A DNA stretch of 64,000 nucleotides, from positions 10,855 through 74,854 of the forward strand of contig CAZYMB010000009.1 of the NCBI GenBank assembly GCA_964648795.1, given 5' to 3'. How positions within the stretch are numbered: the first letter of the stretch is position 1; every line of letters begins with the position of its first letter. This document shows positions 43,117 to 52,539 of this stretch, piece after piece. The translations under genes and the position numbers were made by a program. The notes beneath the pieces are model-generated. The model saw only the letters and a list, made by a program, of their open reading frames with translations. It was not told where the DNA came from and searched no databases. The DNA is from JAHDDW01 sp964648795. GTDB lineage: Bacteria > Actinomycetota > Acidimicrobiia > Acidimicrobiales > SZUA-35.

Positions 43117-44892
43117 TTAGTTTTTAGTTTCCTCAGATACCATAACGTTATTGGCGATACCAAATACGTTGTCCGGATCAATTGAGCGCTTCAAGTCCTT
43201 AAGTAGCTCGATAGTTCCGTCTGAGTAGACCTGGTCCATAAACTCAGCTCGAAGCTTACCAACACCATGGTGGTGCGAAATTGATCCACCATTGTCAATA
43301 ATTGTTTGACGAAGCTCTGCCTCAATCTCGGAGAAAATCTCACCAGGGTTGTCCACTCCTCTGGAGCAGAAACCGTGTGTGAAATAAATGGCGACACCAG
43401 AGTTATATGTCTGAGTAACACGTGGTGAAACATAAGGCCTACCAACTAAACCATAGTCTGCATGCAGCTCCAGCGCCTTAGCACTAACTGCTTCACAAAC
43501 CTGATTGATCTTGTCCCACGGAACCGTGGTCTCATAAGTCTCACCAATAATGTCGTAGCTGTTTAGAAAGTCACGAATATAGGCAATGGCGTAAGTAAGC
43601 ATGTAGCCTCTGCGACCATTAGTCTCGCCACCGACAACTGCTCCGTATTCGGCTGCCAACTTCTTGATCTGACGGTTCTGGAAAATAACTTCGTCCTGGC
43701 TGCCTTCCATAACGATCGTGGCTGCAACCATCTTGTAAGGGTCGAAACGCTTAATCTTTGTGAGAAACGTTTTCTGGACTTTACTCATAACAGCTTGTAC
43801 CGGATCAGGTGCTGGCTTCAAAGCTTGGCCCGAACGGAACTGAATGTTGTCGACAAGGCGAATACTTGCAGGCAGAACCTTTGACTTAGACAGGGCACGA
43901 ACAAACTCGACGCCTGTCTCCCAGTCCTTGAACACTAACGAGTCAAACTTGGTAACCCTTGGTGTTGGGTGAACGTTGATAACAGCACTCGTAATGAAAC
44001 CAAGATTACCTTCGCTACCGAAAGCCAAGTTCTTAGGCTGCACACCTAGAGAAGACCGTGGAGAAGACCCAACCTGTGAAATCTCTCCATTTGGAGTGAT
44101 CATTTCGACACTAAGAACTACATCTTCGATGTTACCGTAACGGTTCTTCTTCATTCCAGAAGCATTGGTGGCAATCCAGCCGCCAAGAGTTGAAAACTCC
44201 ATACTGTCTGGCTCATGCCCACACATAACACCGTGTTCTTCAAGCTGTCTTTCTAGTTCGGCACCTGTGATTCCAGCCTGGACATGTGCAGTTAAGTTTT
44301 CTTTGTCGACCGAAACGACTTTATTCATTCGAGAAGTATTTGCAACAACTATTGGCCTGGTCTCGTCGACGGGAAGCTTCAAAGCGCACGACACACTTGT
44401 TCCGCCACCGTAAGGCACCAGACACAACTGATGTTCGGCAGCAACCTTAATTAGCTTTGCTACCTGTTCAGAAGTCTCTGGATAGACAACAAGGTCGCAG
44501 ACTTTCTCTAAAGAATTGTATAGAACTTGGTAAACCTCATCAGCCGTTGTCTGACCGTGGCTATGGACAAGGCGATCTCGGTCTGAATCTGAAATCTGGT
44601 TCTCAGATAGAAACTTCGCTAGCGCCATTAGCTGTGGCTCTGCAACCTTGCTAACTGGCAGAGGCATAGGCTCTGTTTCTTGCTTAACCTTGGTCAAGTC
44701 GAGCTCAATATCAAACGCCTTCTCTACAAACGGAATCAACCCAGGGATGTCGTATCCGCAAAGGTCATATCGGTCGCCTGTAAAGCGGACACTTCTATCG
44801 GGGTTTACGACAAAGCTTGTGTCGGCAAATCCCCATTTATGATCGTTTTGTTCAAAGTTCATCGCTCTTATCATTGTAGAGCTAGCAGCCAT
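43117..44892 (-). CDS. Alkyldihydroxyacetonephosphate synthase-like FAD enzyme (AGPS family)
   Basis: A 591-residue FAD-binding enzyme closely resembling alkylglycerone-phosphate synthase, which swaps the acyl group of acyl-DHAP for a fatty alcohol to make an ether bond. PCMH FAD motifs YGGGTSVSCALKLP and CGHEPDSMEFSTLGGWIATN, SGMKKNRYGNIEDVV, and the His cluster GGSISHHHGVGKLR near the C-terminus match eukaryotic and mycobacterial AGPS. An internal start at Met 11 is possible. It suggests ether lipids if a fatty-alcohol supply exists; none is in the window. Other FAD-linked oxidases of the family remain possible. Confidence 0.82.
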   Translation of the reverse strand: MAASSTMIRAMNFEQNDHKWGFADTSFVVNPDRSVRFTGDRYDLCGYDIPGLIPFVEKAFDIELDLTKVKQETEPMPLPVSKVAEPQLMALAKFLSENQISDSDRDRLVHSHGQTTADEVYQVLYNSLEKVCDLVVYPETSEQVAKLIKVAAEHQLCLVPYGGGTSVSCALKLPVDETRPIVVANTSRMNKVVSVDKENLTAHVQAGITGAELERQLEEHGVMCGHEPDSMEFSTLGGWIATNASGMKKNRYGNIEDVVLSVEMITPNGEISQVGSSPRSSLGVQPKNLAFGSEGNLGFITSAVINVHPTPRVTKFDSLVFKDWETGVEFVRALSKSKVLPASIRLVDNIQFRSGQALKPAPDPVQAVMSKVQKTFLTKIKRFDPYKMVAATIVMEGSQDEVIFQNRQIKKLAAEYGAVVGGETNGRRGYMLTYAIAYIRDFLNSYDIIGETYETTVPWDKINQVCEAVSAKALELHADYGLVGRPYVSPRVTQTYNSGVAIYFTHGFCSRGVDNPGEIFSEIEAELRQTIIDNGGSISHHHGVGKLRAEFMDQVYSDGTIELLKDLKRSIDPDNVFGIANNVMVSEETKN

Positions 44893-44933
44893 TTTGACAT
44901 AGGCGAATTCAAGTTTGTGCTAAACCAGCGTTG

Positions 44934-46001
44934 CTAAACGTGAAAAGCCTTCTCAGCAGACTCAAAATCGGCTTCAATCCCGGCTTTTTCTATTAGCTTC
45001 TTATTGTCTTCAAAGAGGTCTTTGAACTGATCAATCTCATCTTTATTGGTATCTGGCCCACTAACAGAGTTAAATGTGCCATCAGGAAGCAGTTCTACTT
45101 CGGCGGTATAAACATAGTTTGCGTTACCAGTGAGCAGACCAAAGTACCGATCATCGCTTTCTTTAAGCTCAACATAGGCTGGCCCACCAACATTGCGCAG
45201 CAACACTGGCTCCAATCCGGAAATGATGCCTGCCTTGGTTAACACAGCTCTACTGGCAGTTTGGCCCGAACCACAAGACGCAGTCAACCCTGCTCCTCGC
45301 TCGAACGTACGAACAAAGAACTCTTTACGCCCGTCAACATCTGGCAGCTCTACCACAAAAGAAACGTTAGCCCCATTAGGGATTAACTCATTGGGAATAG
45401 TTAGCTTCTCGCCAACATACTTCAGTTGGTCAAGATCAAACTCATCAACCATAGCTACCAGATGATTGTTTGGAATTGCCAGGGCGGTGAAGGCCAAGCT
45501 GGTTCCGGAAGCTTCAATCTTGGATTCAACAAACTCAGGCGAATTTACATTCATCGGCAAATCTTGTGTTGCGAACGAAATACTTCTGGTAGAAATAGTG
45601 GCTTCTTCAATACCAACGAACAAGTCAGTGTCAGACCCAACAAAAGGCGAACCGTCAGAAGTAATCACAACCTGATCGGGCTTCTCAGCCAGGTGGTCGT
45701 TGACTAGGCGAGTCACTGCCCTAAGCCCGTTGCCACACATGCCCGCAAAAGACCCATCTGGGTTATAGAAGTTGGCATCAACATGGCCGTGCTCGTCGAT
45801 ATCGAGAAAGTAGACACCGTCAGCTCCAAAGTCTCCATCACGATCACAAAGCCTCAAAACAAGAGTCTGCGCAAAGTTAGAAGGCGCTGTAGGGTCAAGG
45901 CTTCCCGAAACACCGAAGTGCTCCATCAATTGCTGCCAAGGCGTAGTAACCATGATGATGTCGTTCGAAGAACCGTGCATCTTTTGAAATTGCAGAATCA
46001 T
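44934..46001 (-). CDS. dapF: Diaminopimelate epimerase family protein (DapF-like, extended)
   Basis: A 355-residue DapF-fold protein; DapF converts LL- to meso-diaminopimelate for peptidoglycan and lysine. The two catalytic Cys lie in FAGMCGNGLRAV and GLTASCGSGQTAS. The N-terminal motif KMHGSSNDIIMV replaces the usual GLGNDF. It is 70-80 residues longer than standard DapF, with a C-terminal acidic helical extension (DQFKDLFEDNKKL). Divergence at both motif edges leaves open a related epimerase with another substrate. Glycerate kinase lies 6 bp upstream on the same strand. Confidence 0.72.
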   Translation of the reverse strand: MILQFQKMHGSSNDIIMVTTPWQQLMEHFGVSGSLDPTAPSNFAQTLVLRLCDRDGDFGADGVYFLDIDEHGHVDANFYNPDGSFAGMCGNGLRAVTRLVNDHLAEKPDQVVITSDGSPFVGSDTDLFVGIEEATISTRSISFATQDLPMNVNSPEFVESKIEASGTSLAFTALAIPNNHLVAMVDEFDLDQLKYVGEKLTIPNELIPNGANVSFVVELPDVDGRKEFFVRTFERGAGLTASCGSGQTASRAVLTKAGIISGLEPVLLRNVGGPAYVELKESDDRYFGLLTGNANYVYTAEVELLPDGTFNSVSGPDTNKDEIDQFKDLFEDNKKLIEKAGIEADFESAEKAFHV

Positions 46002-46007
46002 ATTTCC

Positions 46008-47297
46008 TTAACTTTCATACTTCAGGATAAACAGTAAGTCGTTCACATTCGTTCCGGTAGGGCCAGTCTTAATGAGGTGTCTGTCTAGTTGACTGAAGAA
46101 CGAGTAGCTATCGTTGTCCTCCAAATACTCTGAAGCAACTAGACCAATCTGCGCCCCTTGACTAATTGTGGTGCCAGTAACTACAACCCCAGCTGCATCT
46201 GTTGGCCCGTCTTCCCCATCGGTTGCAAATGTTGCAACCGTCACAAGCTCATGGCCTTCTATGGCAAGAGCTGCCGCTAGACCAAGCTCTTGATTACGAC
46301 CGCCGGTTCCAGAACCTGCAAGAGAAACTGTCGTCTCGCCGCCAAGAATTAGACAACTCCCAGGGGCCAATCCACTGGCGAGATCAGCCACGCTTTCTCC
46401 CACTAATCTTGCATCACCCTCTAACCAGGGTTTTCTAATCTCTGCCTGGAAGCCAAGCTCGGAGGCTTGAGCTAAACAAGCCTCTGCTGCAATTTCTAAG
46501 TTTCCGACAGATACAACGGGTGAATCAAAGCTGCTGGGCAAGTATCCGGCCGCTATTAGCTCGGTTAGCTCGGCAGGGGTCTCAATCTCATACTTGACCA
46601 AAATGTCTGCCGCATCTTTGGGAGAATGAAGACTCGGTACCGTAGGGCCACTGGCAACTATGTCTAGTAAGTCTCCCACAACATCGGAAAGAATCAGGGT
46701 AAGAAACTTGGCGGGGGAAGCTGCGTTCGCCAAGCCTCCACCTTTGACTTCATCCAGTTGTTTTCTAACAGTATTGAACTCAAAAATACTGCAGCCACTT
46801 CCTAGCAGCGTTCTTGATAAGTTCTGCCAGTCAACAAGATTCATAATGGGTTTGGAGACTAAGGCTGAAGCACCACCGGATATTAGAAAGACAACGGTGT
46901 CCTCTTCTCTAGCCCCATCTAAAACCTCGAGTATTCTTTGCGCTCCATCCAAGGAGGTCTGGTCAGTGATTGGATGGCCGGCATAAAATGTTTCAAAGCC
47001 TTCGGCATCCAGCTCGCCAAGCTGACCTTTCTTTGTGACTACGACTCCGGAACTTGGGCGGCCGCCAAGTCCTTGAAGTAGACCATTCGCCATCGGAATT
47101 GCGGCTTTGCCTATTGAGATGACAATAACTTGACCGGTGCCAAACTTAACCTCGTGGCCTTGAGCACTCAAAGAATCTGATCCAATACTTACAGCATCTA
47201 TCACGGCTTGGAACGGGTCCACAGCCGCCATCGCAGCCGAAATTAGTGAATCCACATGATCTTGAGCATCTGTTTGGCGGAGCATAAGGCCCACCAA
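46008..47297 (-). CDS. Glycerate 2-kinase (class II, MOFRL/DUF4147)
   Basis: A 429-residue glycerate kinase that phosphorylates D-glycerate at position 2. It has the N-terminal DUF4147 domain (VISIGKAAIPMANGLL, FLISGGASALVSKPI, VRKQLDEVKGGGLA, LILSDVVGDLLDIVASGP) and a C-terminal MOFRL domain (CLILGGETTVSL, GGRNQELGLAAALA, ATDGEDGPTDAAG). Length and motifs are complete. It is followed by dapF after 6 bp and divergent from gmd. GckA/TtuD are names used for this family. Confidence 0.88.
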   Translation of the reverse strand: MVGLMLRQTDAQDHVDSLISAAMAAVDPFQAVIDAVSIGSDSLSAQGHEVKFGTGQVIVISIGKAAIPMANGLLQGLGGRPSSGVVVTKKGQLGELDAEGFETFYAGHPITDQTSLDGAQRILEVLDGAREEDTVVFLISGGASALVSKPIMNLVDWQNLSRTLLGSGCSIFEFNTVRKQLDEVKGGGLANAASPAKFLTLILSDVVGDLLDIVASGPTVPSLHSPKDAADILVKYEIETPAELTELIAAGYLPSSFDSPVVSVGNLEIAAEACLAQASELGFQAEIRKPWLEGDARLVGESVADLASGLAPGSCLILGGETTVSLAGSGTGGRNQELGLAAALAIEGHELVTVATFATDGEDGPTDAAGVVVTGTTISQGAQIGLVASEYLEDNDSYSFFSQLDRHLIKTGPTGTNVNDLLFILKYES

Positions 47298-47404
47298 TTT
47301 TAGTCAAGGCCTGCCGAACACCTGGTTTCATCTTACTAATCTCTAGTTCGAGTGGAGCATTCCTTTAGTCATCGTTATGCTGGGAACGACTATTGGAGAC
47401 ATCA

Positions 47405-48394
47405 ATGACTAAGAGAGCACTAATAACCGGTCTTACAGGCCAGGACGGCTCCTACCTCGCAGAACTTTTGTTGGACAAAGGCTACGAAGTGGCCGGCATG
47501 GTTCGACGTTCCAGCACAATTAACTTCGATCGCCTACGGCACATTCAAGACGACATCCAGATTGTTCAAGGCGACCTCCTAGACGAAGCTTCACTGCAAG
47601 ACGCTATTAGCCAGACCCAGCCAGACGAGGTATACAACCTGGCAGCGCAATCCTTCGTGCAGACTTCTTGGCAACAGCCTTCGTTAACCGGAGACACCAC
47701 TGCAGTTGGCGTAACCAAACTGCTAAACGCTGTACTCGCCCAGTCTCGCCTACTAAATAAACAAATTCGTTTCTACCAGGCTTCATCATCTGAGATGTTC
47801 GGAAAAGTTCAACACGTCCCACAAACTGAAGCCACCCCGTTCTATCCACGCTCTCCTTATGGCGTAGCGAAAGTTTACGGACACTGGATTACTGTGAACT
47901 ATCGAGAGAGCTACGACATGCACGCCTCTTCGGGAATCCTGTTCAATCATGAGAGCCCTCGACGCGGCCTAGAATTCGTCACCCGAAAAATCACATACAA
48001 TGTGGCGAAGATTAAGCACAACCTAACCAAAGAACTCCGTCTTGGAGATCTCGATCCACAACGAGACTGGGGATTTGCTGGCGACTACGTAGAAGCTATG
48101 TGGTTGATGCTTCAGCAAGACACCCCAGACGACTATGTGATCTCAACCGGAGAAACCCACAGCGTCCAAGAGTTCTGCGAACACGCATTCGGAGCTGTTG
48201 GTCTGAACTGGCAGGACCATGTTGTCCAAGACAAACGGTTCATGCGCCCAGCCGAAGTTGATCTTCTAATTGGAGACTCTTCGAAAGCTCAAGCAGACTT
48301 AGGCTGGAAACCAAAGACTGGCTTCGACGAGCTAGTCCGCATGATGGTCGAATCCGACATGGACCTTGTCGCTAGAGAGTACGACGTAAGCTAG
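47405..48394 (+). CDS. gmd: GDP-mannose 4,6-dehydratase
   Basis: A 329-residue SDR-type dehydratase that turns GDP-mannose into GDP-4-keto-6-deoxymannose, the precursor of GDP-fucose and GDP-rhamnose. ALITGLTGQDGSYLAELLLD is the Rossmann start. The active site has ASSSEMFGKV and YPRSPYGVAKVYGHWIT (YxxxK), then NHESPRRGLEFVTRKI and GDLDPQRDWGFAGDYVEAMW. The start is ATG 47405 with GGAG before it; a TTG at 47393 is also in frame. First gene of the glycan cluster. No fucose synthase gene is visible beside it. Confidence 0.95.
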   Translation: MTKRALITGLTGQDGSYLAELLLDKGYEVAGMVRRSSTINFDRLRHIQDDIQIVQGDLLDEASLQDAISQTQPDEVYNLAAQSFVQTSWQQPSLTGDTTAVGVTKLLNAVLAQSRLLNKQIRFYQASSSEMFGKVQHVPQTEATPFYPRSPYGVAKVYGHWITVNYRESYDMHASSGILFNHESPRRGLEFVTRKITYNVAKIKHNLTKELRLGDLDPQRDWGFAGDYVEAMWLMLQQDTPDDYVISTGETHSVQEFCEHAFGAVGLNWQDHVVQDKRFMRPAEVDLLIGDSSKAQADLGWKPKTGFDELVRMMVESDMDLVAREYDVS

Positions 48395-48867
48395 CTATTT
48401 TCGCTAGGTAAGGCTGAGGCCTCAGTTTCTAGGCCTAGCTCCATATTTATTCGGCTGCTCGAATCCGCCTTCTCGTTTCCACCCATATCGAAGACCATCT
48501 CAATTCCGAATTCTTCACATACTCCGGTTTCAGGCACAACCTTGCCAGAAGAGCGGTCACCGCCATTAGCAAATACAAGTTCACAATCAGAATACTTCTC
48601 GGCAAAGACTCGGATTGATTCAGAAACAGCTCTGTCTTGGTCTACGGCAATCATGGCATCGTCAACGTGACGAACAGCTTCGACCACTCGCAAACGGTCC
48701 GCTTCTTCCTGAATAACTTTACCCTTTTTCATCATCTGCTGAGCATTGTTGTTGACAATCACAGCTAGGAAGTCTCCAGCTGATGAGGCTGCTTCCATCA
48801 TGTCTAGGTGACCTACGTGCAGCGGCGAAAAGTAGCCGCTAATAATTACTCCACGTCGTTTTGACAT
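48391..48867 (-). CDS. Cytidylyl/adenylyltransferase-like protein
   Basis: A 158-residue nucleotidyltransferase of the TagD/RfaE-C type. SGYFSPLHVGHLDMMEAA gives the HxGH motif and FANGGDRSSGK the mid-domain nucleotide contact; the C-terminal SSSRINM represents the ISSTxIR-like end. The family includes glycerol-3-phosphate cytidylyltransferase and heptose-1-phosphate adenylyltransferase; the substrate is not clear. It overlaps the stop of convergent gmd by 4 bp. Its place in a glycan cluster suggests nucleotide-sugar or polyol activation. Confidence 0.75.
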   Translation of the reverse strand: MSKRRGVIISGYFSPLHVGHLDMMEAASSAGDFLAVIVNNNAQQMMKKGKVIQEEADRLRVVEAVRHVDDAMIAVDQDRAVSESIRVFAEKYSDCELVFANGGDRSSGKVVPETGVCEEFGIEMVFDMGGNEKADSSSRINMELGLETEASALPSENS

Positions 48868-48918
48868 ACTTGCCTTCCCTTTCGACTAGCAATAACACTA
48901 ATCGTACTGAAAGCAGGA

Positions 48919-50157
48919 TTACAGCAACTGATTAAACAAGTCTTCGTAGGCTCGAGCCTGCGCTGGCGCATCCATCGTCTTGTCTGCACTCTCGGCGTAG
49001 GCATGAGCCATATCTCCAAGACGCCTGAGCTCTTGTGGGCCCTTCGAAACCATTTTGTCCAGGCTGGCAATGAACTCGGAAGGCGAGTCCGGGGCTACAG
49101 ACAAACCACAATCAGCGGACTCTATAACCGAAGCTACTTCGCTTGACTGATCGATACTTGCTAGCACTGGTCGCCCAGCGGAGAGGATGCTGTAAAGCTT
49201 AGACGGAGTCGAGCTCTTGGCTAGCCCCTTCTTTAAGAGTATTAGGTGGATGTCTGCGGCACCTAACACATCTGAGAGGCGCTCTCGCTCTGCAAAGTTC
49301 CGTACGACTACGTTATTCATTGCCTGAGACCATTCGTCAATTGATGCTCGACCAGCCCCCTCACCGTTGATACAAAAGACTATGTCGTCTCGGTCCTTAA
49401 AATGCTCGGCGGCAGATTGAACTAAATCGAACGATTGAGACAAACCAACGTTGCCGGCGTACATTATTAGCGTTTGATCCGGACGTACGCCGAGTTCGCT
49501 ACGGTATGCGTTATCTCTACTTGTGATGTTGATGTGAGTTGTGTCAACAAAGTTAGGAATGATTTTGACTTTGCTCGAGTCACCAAGTGGGAGCTTGGCA
49601 ATAACATTACTGCGCTGATCTTCTGAGAGAACGGTAATTGCGTCGCTACGTCGATACAACGATTTCTCATATCTCTGAGCAACGTTGATTACTCTTTGGT
49701 TTGTCAGCGCTCCCAATTCGACCGCTATGTCAGGAAAGATATCTTGAATGTTGAATACGAATGGAGCACGATTTCTTTTAGCAGCCAAGTACGCTGCATC
49801 CCCTAGAAATATTGGTGGGCTCATACCCATCACTACATCGATATTTCCTTTAGCTACAGCATGTCCCGAAACGAGAGATGTGAAGCCGAGGAAACCGGCG
49901 GCTCTTGCTGCGATATTGGTTTTCGAAGTCGGGAACGGGTAGACACGGGTAACGCTGCCCCAGTCGGTGGTTTCAGAGCGCCAAGGACGCCCAGCCCACT
50001 CTGGTGCAACACTGTGACCTTTGTACCAAGGAAGCGACGTAACTACATCTATTCGATGGTCTCGTTCCGCTAGAGACTCGACAAGGCGGGTCATCACCAC
50101 ACCAGTTGCTGCGTTGATATCAGGAGTGAAGTGAGGGCAGCAAAGGAGTAGACGCAA
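48919..50157 (-). CDS. Family 4 glycosyltransferase (WcaI/WbuB-like)
   Basis: A 412-residue GT-B glycosyltransferase. N-terminal acceptor domain with LLCCPHFTPDINAATG. The C-terminal donor domain has LIMYAGNVGLSQSFDLV, VFCINGEGAGR and then KLYSILSAGRPVLASID, in which the usual EX7E region is reshaped. It resembles WcaI/WbuB-type colanic acid and O-antigen transferases. The sugar is unknown. It is 15 bp downstream of another GT4 gene on the same strand. Confidence 0.85.
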   Translation of the reverse strand: MRLLLCCPHFTPDINAATGVVMTRLVESLAERDHRIDVVTSLPWYKGHSVAPEWAGRPWRSETTDWGSVTRVYPFPTSKTNIAARAAGFLGFTSLVSGHAVAKGNIDVVMGMSPPIFLGDAAYLAAKRNRAPFVFNIQDIFPDIAVELGALTNQRVINVAQRYEKSLYRRSDAITVLSEDQRSNVIAKLPLGDSSKVKIIPNFVDTTHINITSRDNAYRSELGVRPDQTLIMYAGNVGLSQSFDLVQSAAEHFKDRDDIVFCINGEGAGRASIDEWSQAMNNVVVRNFAERERLSDVLGAADIHLILLKKGLAKSSTPSKLYSILSAGRPVLASIDQSSEVASVIESADCGLSVAPDSPSEFIASLDKMVSKGPQELRRLGDMAHAYAESADKTMDAPAQARAYEDLFNQLL

Positions 50158-50172
50158 GCCTACATGCTACAT

Positions 50173-51324
50173 CTAAACGAGGTTGAGCGCCTTGGTATAG
50201 CCTTCAACCAAAGCTGTTCCCGAAGCATCCCAATCGAACTGGTTGGCTCGCATCTCAGCTCTGGCGATCATGTCCTCTACCAGCGGCCGGTCAGTGTGAA
50301 CGGTTTCAATACAGTTCGCTAGCCCGGCTGCATCTCCAACACCAAATACAAGGCTGCAACCGCCCGAGACTTCAGTTAAGGCTTCTGCATTGCTTGTGAT
50401 TACTGGACACTTAAGCTTCATTGCTTCAAGTACTGGGTTCCCGAAGCCCTCATAAGCTGATGGGAAGACCAAAGCCAAGGCATCACGGTAAAGAGCTTGC
50501 AGAAAGGCAGATGAAACCCTGCCCATTCGGTGAACCCGCTTGGACAGACCCAGGTGTTCGGCTACTTCATCGACCTTCTCATCGTTAGGTCCAGGAGATC
50601 CAGTTAAGACAAGGTTCACGTGACTATAAGAATCGCCCATTAGTGACAGGGCTCTAATTATGTCAATGTGACGCTTGTGATTGTAGGCAATCGCCGGATA
50701 AATCAGATACGTTCCAAACTTTTCAGCTGGCGAATAGTTGTAACTTGCTGGATCAATCGCTGGGTCAGCGCCTTGAGGAACAATCGATATTTGATCTCTA
50801 CTAACGCCATATAAAGACTCAAGACGTCGAGCAGTGAACTCCGAAGGCACCATAATTAGTCTCGCTGCCTTAGCTGTATGCGGCAAGGCATGCCTCAACC
50901 ACTTGCGTTTAACGGCGTTGAAATTATCTGGCAGATCAATTGGCTGCAAATCGTGAATCGTAACTGTCGGCACTGCGGAGCGCACATAGGGAATAACTCC
51001 GCCAAAGTGGTGAACTAGATCATGATGTGACGTTTGGCGAGCAAGCCAAGAATTCTCTGCAGCTATTCTTGCAGCCTTGTTTTTACTAGCTATCGGAGAA
51101 GTCGTGATCTGGTATCTGTCGGCTATCTCGGGGTAGGCGCTGGCAAACTCAGGAGTCGAATAAAGATGAACCGCATAGTCAGATGGCCACTTACCAGCTG
51201 CAGCTCTCAGCAAACGAGTAACGTACTGCTCAGACCCTCCAACCGATCCAGGCTGGAGCCAAAGTAGATTTATGCCGATTGAACGGCCTAAGGCCTGCGA
51301 CGTTGGGCGGGTATCTTGATTCAC
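50173..51324 (-). CDS. Family 4 glycosyltransferase (GT4)
   Basis: A 383-residue GT-B enzyme. The N-terminal half has NLLWLQPGSVGGSEQYVTRLL, typical of retaining GT4 proteins. The donor half shows YLIYPAIAYNHKRHIDIIRA and ALVFPSAYEGFGNPVLEAMKLKCPVI, containing the EGFG...E (EX7E) motif. Resembles mannosyl/rhamnosyl transferases of surface glycans. Specific donor not assignable. Middle gene of three GT4 genes on the minus strand. Confidence 0.88.
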   Translation of the reverse strand: MNQDTRPTSQALGRSIGINLLWLQPGSVGGSEQYVTRLLRAAAGKWPSDYAVHLYSTPEFASAYPEIADRYQITTSPIASKNKAARIAAENSWLARQTSHHDLVHHFGGVIPYVRSAVPTVTIHDLQPIDLPDNFNAVKRKWLRHALPHTAKAARLIMVPSEFTARRLESLYGVSRDQISIVPQGADPAIDPASYNYSPAEKFGTYLIYPAIAYNHKRHIDIIRALSLMGDSYSHVNLVLTGSPGPNDEKVDEVAEHLGLSKRVHRMGRVSSAFLQALYRDALALVFPSAYEGFGNPVLEAMKLKCPVITSNAEALTEVSGGCSLVFGVGDAAGLANCIETVHTDRPLVEDMIARAEMRANQFDWDASGTALVEGYTKALNLV

Positions 51325-51405
51325 GCCTTCAGGTTAGCCGTGCCCTGCTTTTACTGCCCCTGAACCGATGAGAACAATTACTTGCCTTAGCTAGGATAAA
51401 TCGCC

Positions 51406-52518
51406 TTAGCTAAGAACTGATCTAAACACTTCCTCATAGCCTTTAGCTGTTTGAGCCCAGCTGTAGGCGCTAGCCCGCTCTTTGCTAGCAGTCGCCATCT
51501 CGCTGGCGAGCTCTGACGAGGAATCTAATTTATTTATGGCAGCTGTAATTTGGTCGAGCTCTAGGGGATCTATCTGTATCGCTGCCTCACCCACTACCTC
51601 TGGCATTGATGAAGTATTAGAGCAAATGACCGGGAGCCCTCGAGCCATTGCTTCTAACAGCGGCAGACCGAAACCTTCAGCAATAGATGGAAAAACGAAA
51701 GCATAAGCAGCCCTATAAAGCTCTTCTAGAACATCGTCCGCAACGAAGCCACAGAACAAGATTCGTGAAGGGTCAACGTTTTCGACGCCCTCGCCCCAAC
51801 CAGCCGGCCCAACCACCACAAGTTGTTCTGCCTCGCTGGCTAAGAACGCTTCGGTTAACGACTTTAGATTCTTCCTGGGTTCCAAGGTTCCAACCCACAG
51901 AAAGAACTTGTCTTTGAGTTCTAAGTTTGAGAGGAGCTCTGGCTGCGGGGTGTGATCTTGCGGGACGTTCACAGCCCAAGGGATCACCTCAACGCCTATA
52001 TCGGTTGCGCCATCGGCTTTCATTTGATCACAAACAGCTTCAGCAACATGATTACTCGGACAAACAACAACATCGCTTGCATCTATTGCTCTCTCCCAAG
52101 CTCTCGGGAAAAAGTCAGCTCCTCTTTTCGACAGAGTTTCTGGGTTTGTAAAGAAATCAATATCGTTAACTGTCGTAACTACTGGTAGGTCGGTTGTTGG
52201 AACTATCATCGACGAAGCCCAGAGGACATCAATCGAATCCGATCCAACTTTAGGAGGCTTACCTGCCAGCCATTTTTCATACAGAACTCGACGTGGCACC
52301 TTGAGCTTCTCAATTGGCGCCGCCCCATCCCAAGATTTAGGGAAGACTCTGGGAGTGGTGAGTGTTTTCTTTCGATGCCAAGCTGATACTCCACTAACTT
52401 CAAGTCTCTCACCCAAAGCATCGATAGCGTTTGCCGTCGCTACAGCCACCCCTCCTGGCACTCGATGCCAGAACTGTTCTACGACCGTCAGGACTGACAG
52501 CTGGGATGACTCGCTCAC
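51406..52518 (-). CDS. Family 4 glycosyltransferase (GT4)
   Basis: A 370-residue GT-B enzyme with LWVGTLEPRKNLKSLTEAF and YAFVFPSIAEGFGLPLLEAMARG, including EGFGLPLLE (EX7E). The N-terminus (TVVEQFWHRVPGGVAVATANAI) is close to mannosyltransferase-type proteins acting after glycan initiation. It is 21 bp downstream of the UDP-xylose synthase gene, so a xylosyl or related donor is plausible but unproven. Confidence 0.88.
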   Translation of the reverse strand: MSESSQLSVLTVVEQFWHRVPGGVAVATANAIDALGERLEVSGVSAWHRKKTLTTPRVFPKSWDGAAPIEKLKVPRRVLYEKWLAGKPPKVGSDSIDVLWASSMIVPTTDLPVVTTVNDIDFFTNPETLSKRGADFFPRAWERAIDASDVVVCPSNHVAEAVCDQMKADGATDIGVEVIPWAVNVPQDHTPQPELLSNLELKDKFFLWVGTLEPRKNLKSLTEAFLASEAEQLVVVGPAGWGEGVENVDPSRILFCGFVADDVLEELYRAAYAFVFPSIAEGFGLPLLEAMARGLPVICSNTSSMPEVVGEAAIQIDPLELDQITAAINKLDSSSELASEMATASKERASAYSWAQTAKGYEEVFRSVLS

Positions 52519-52539
52519 AGCTATTCACACTAGCAAGAG

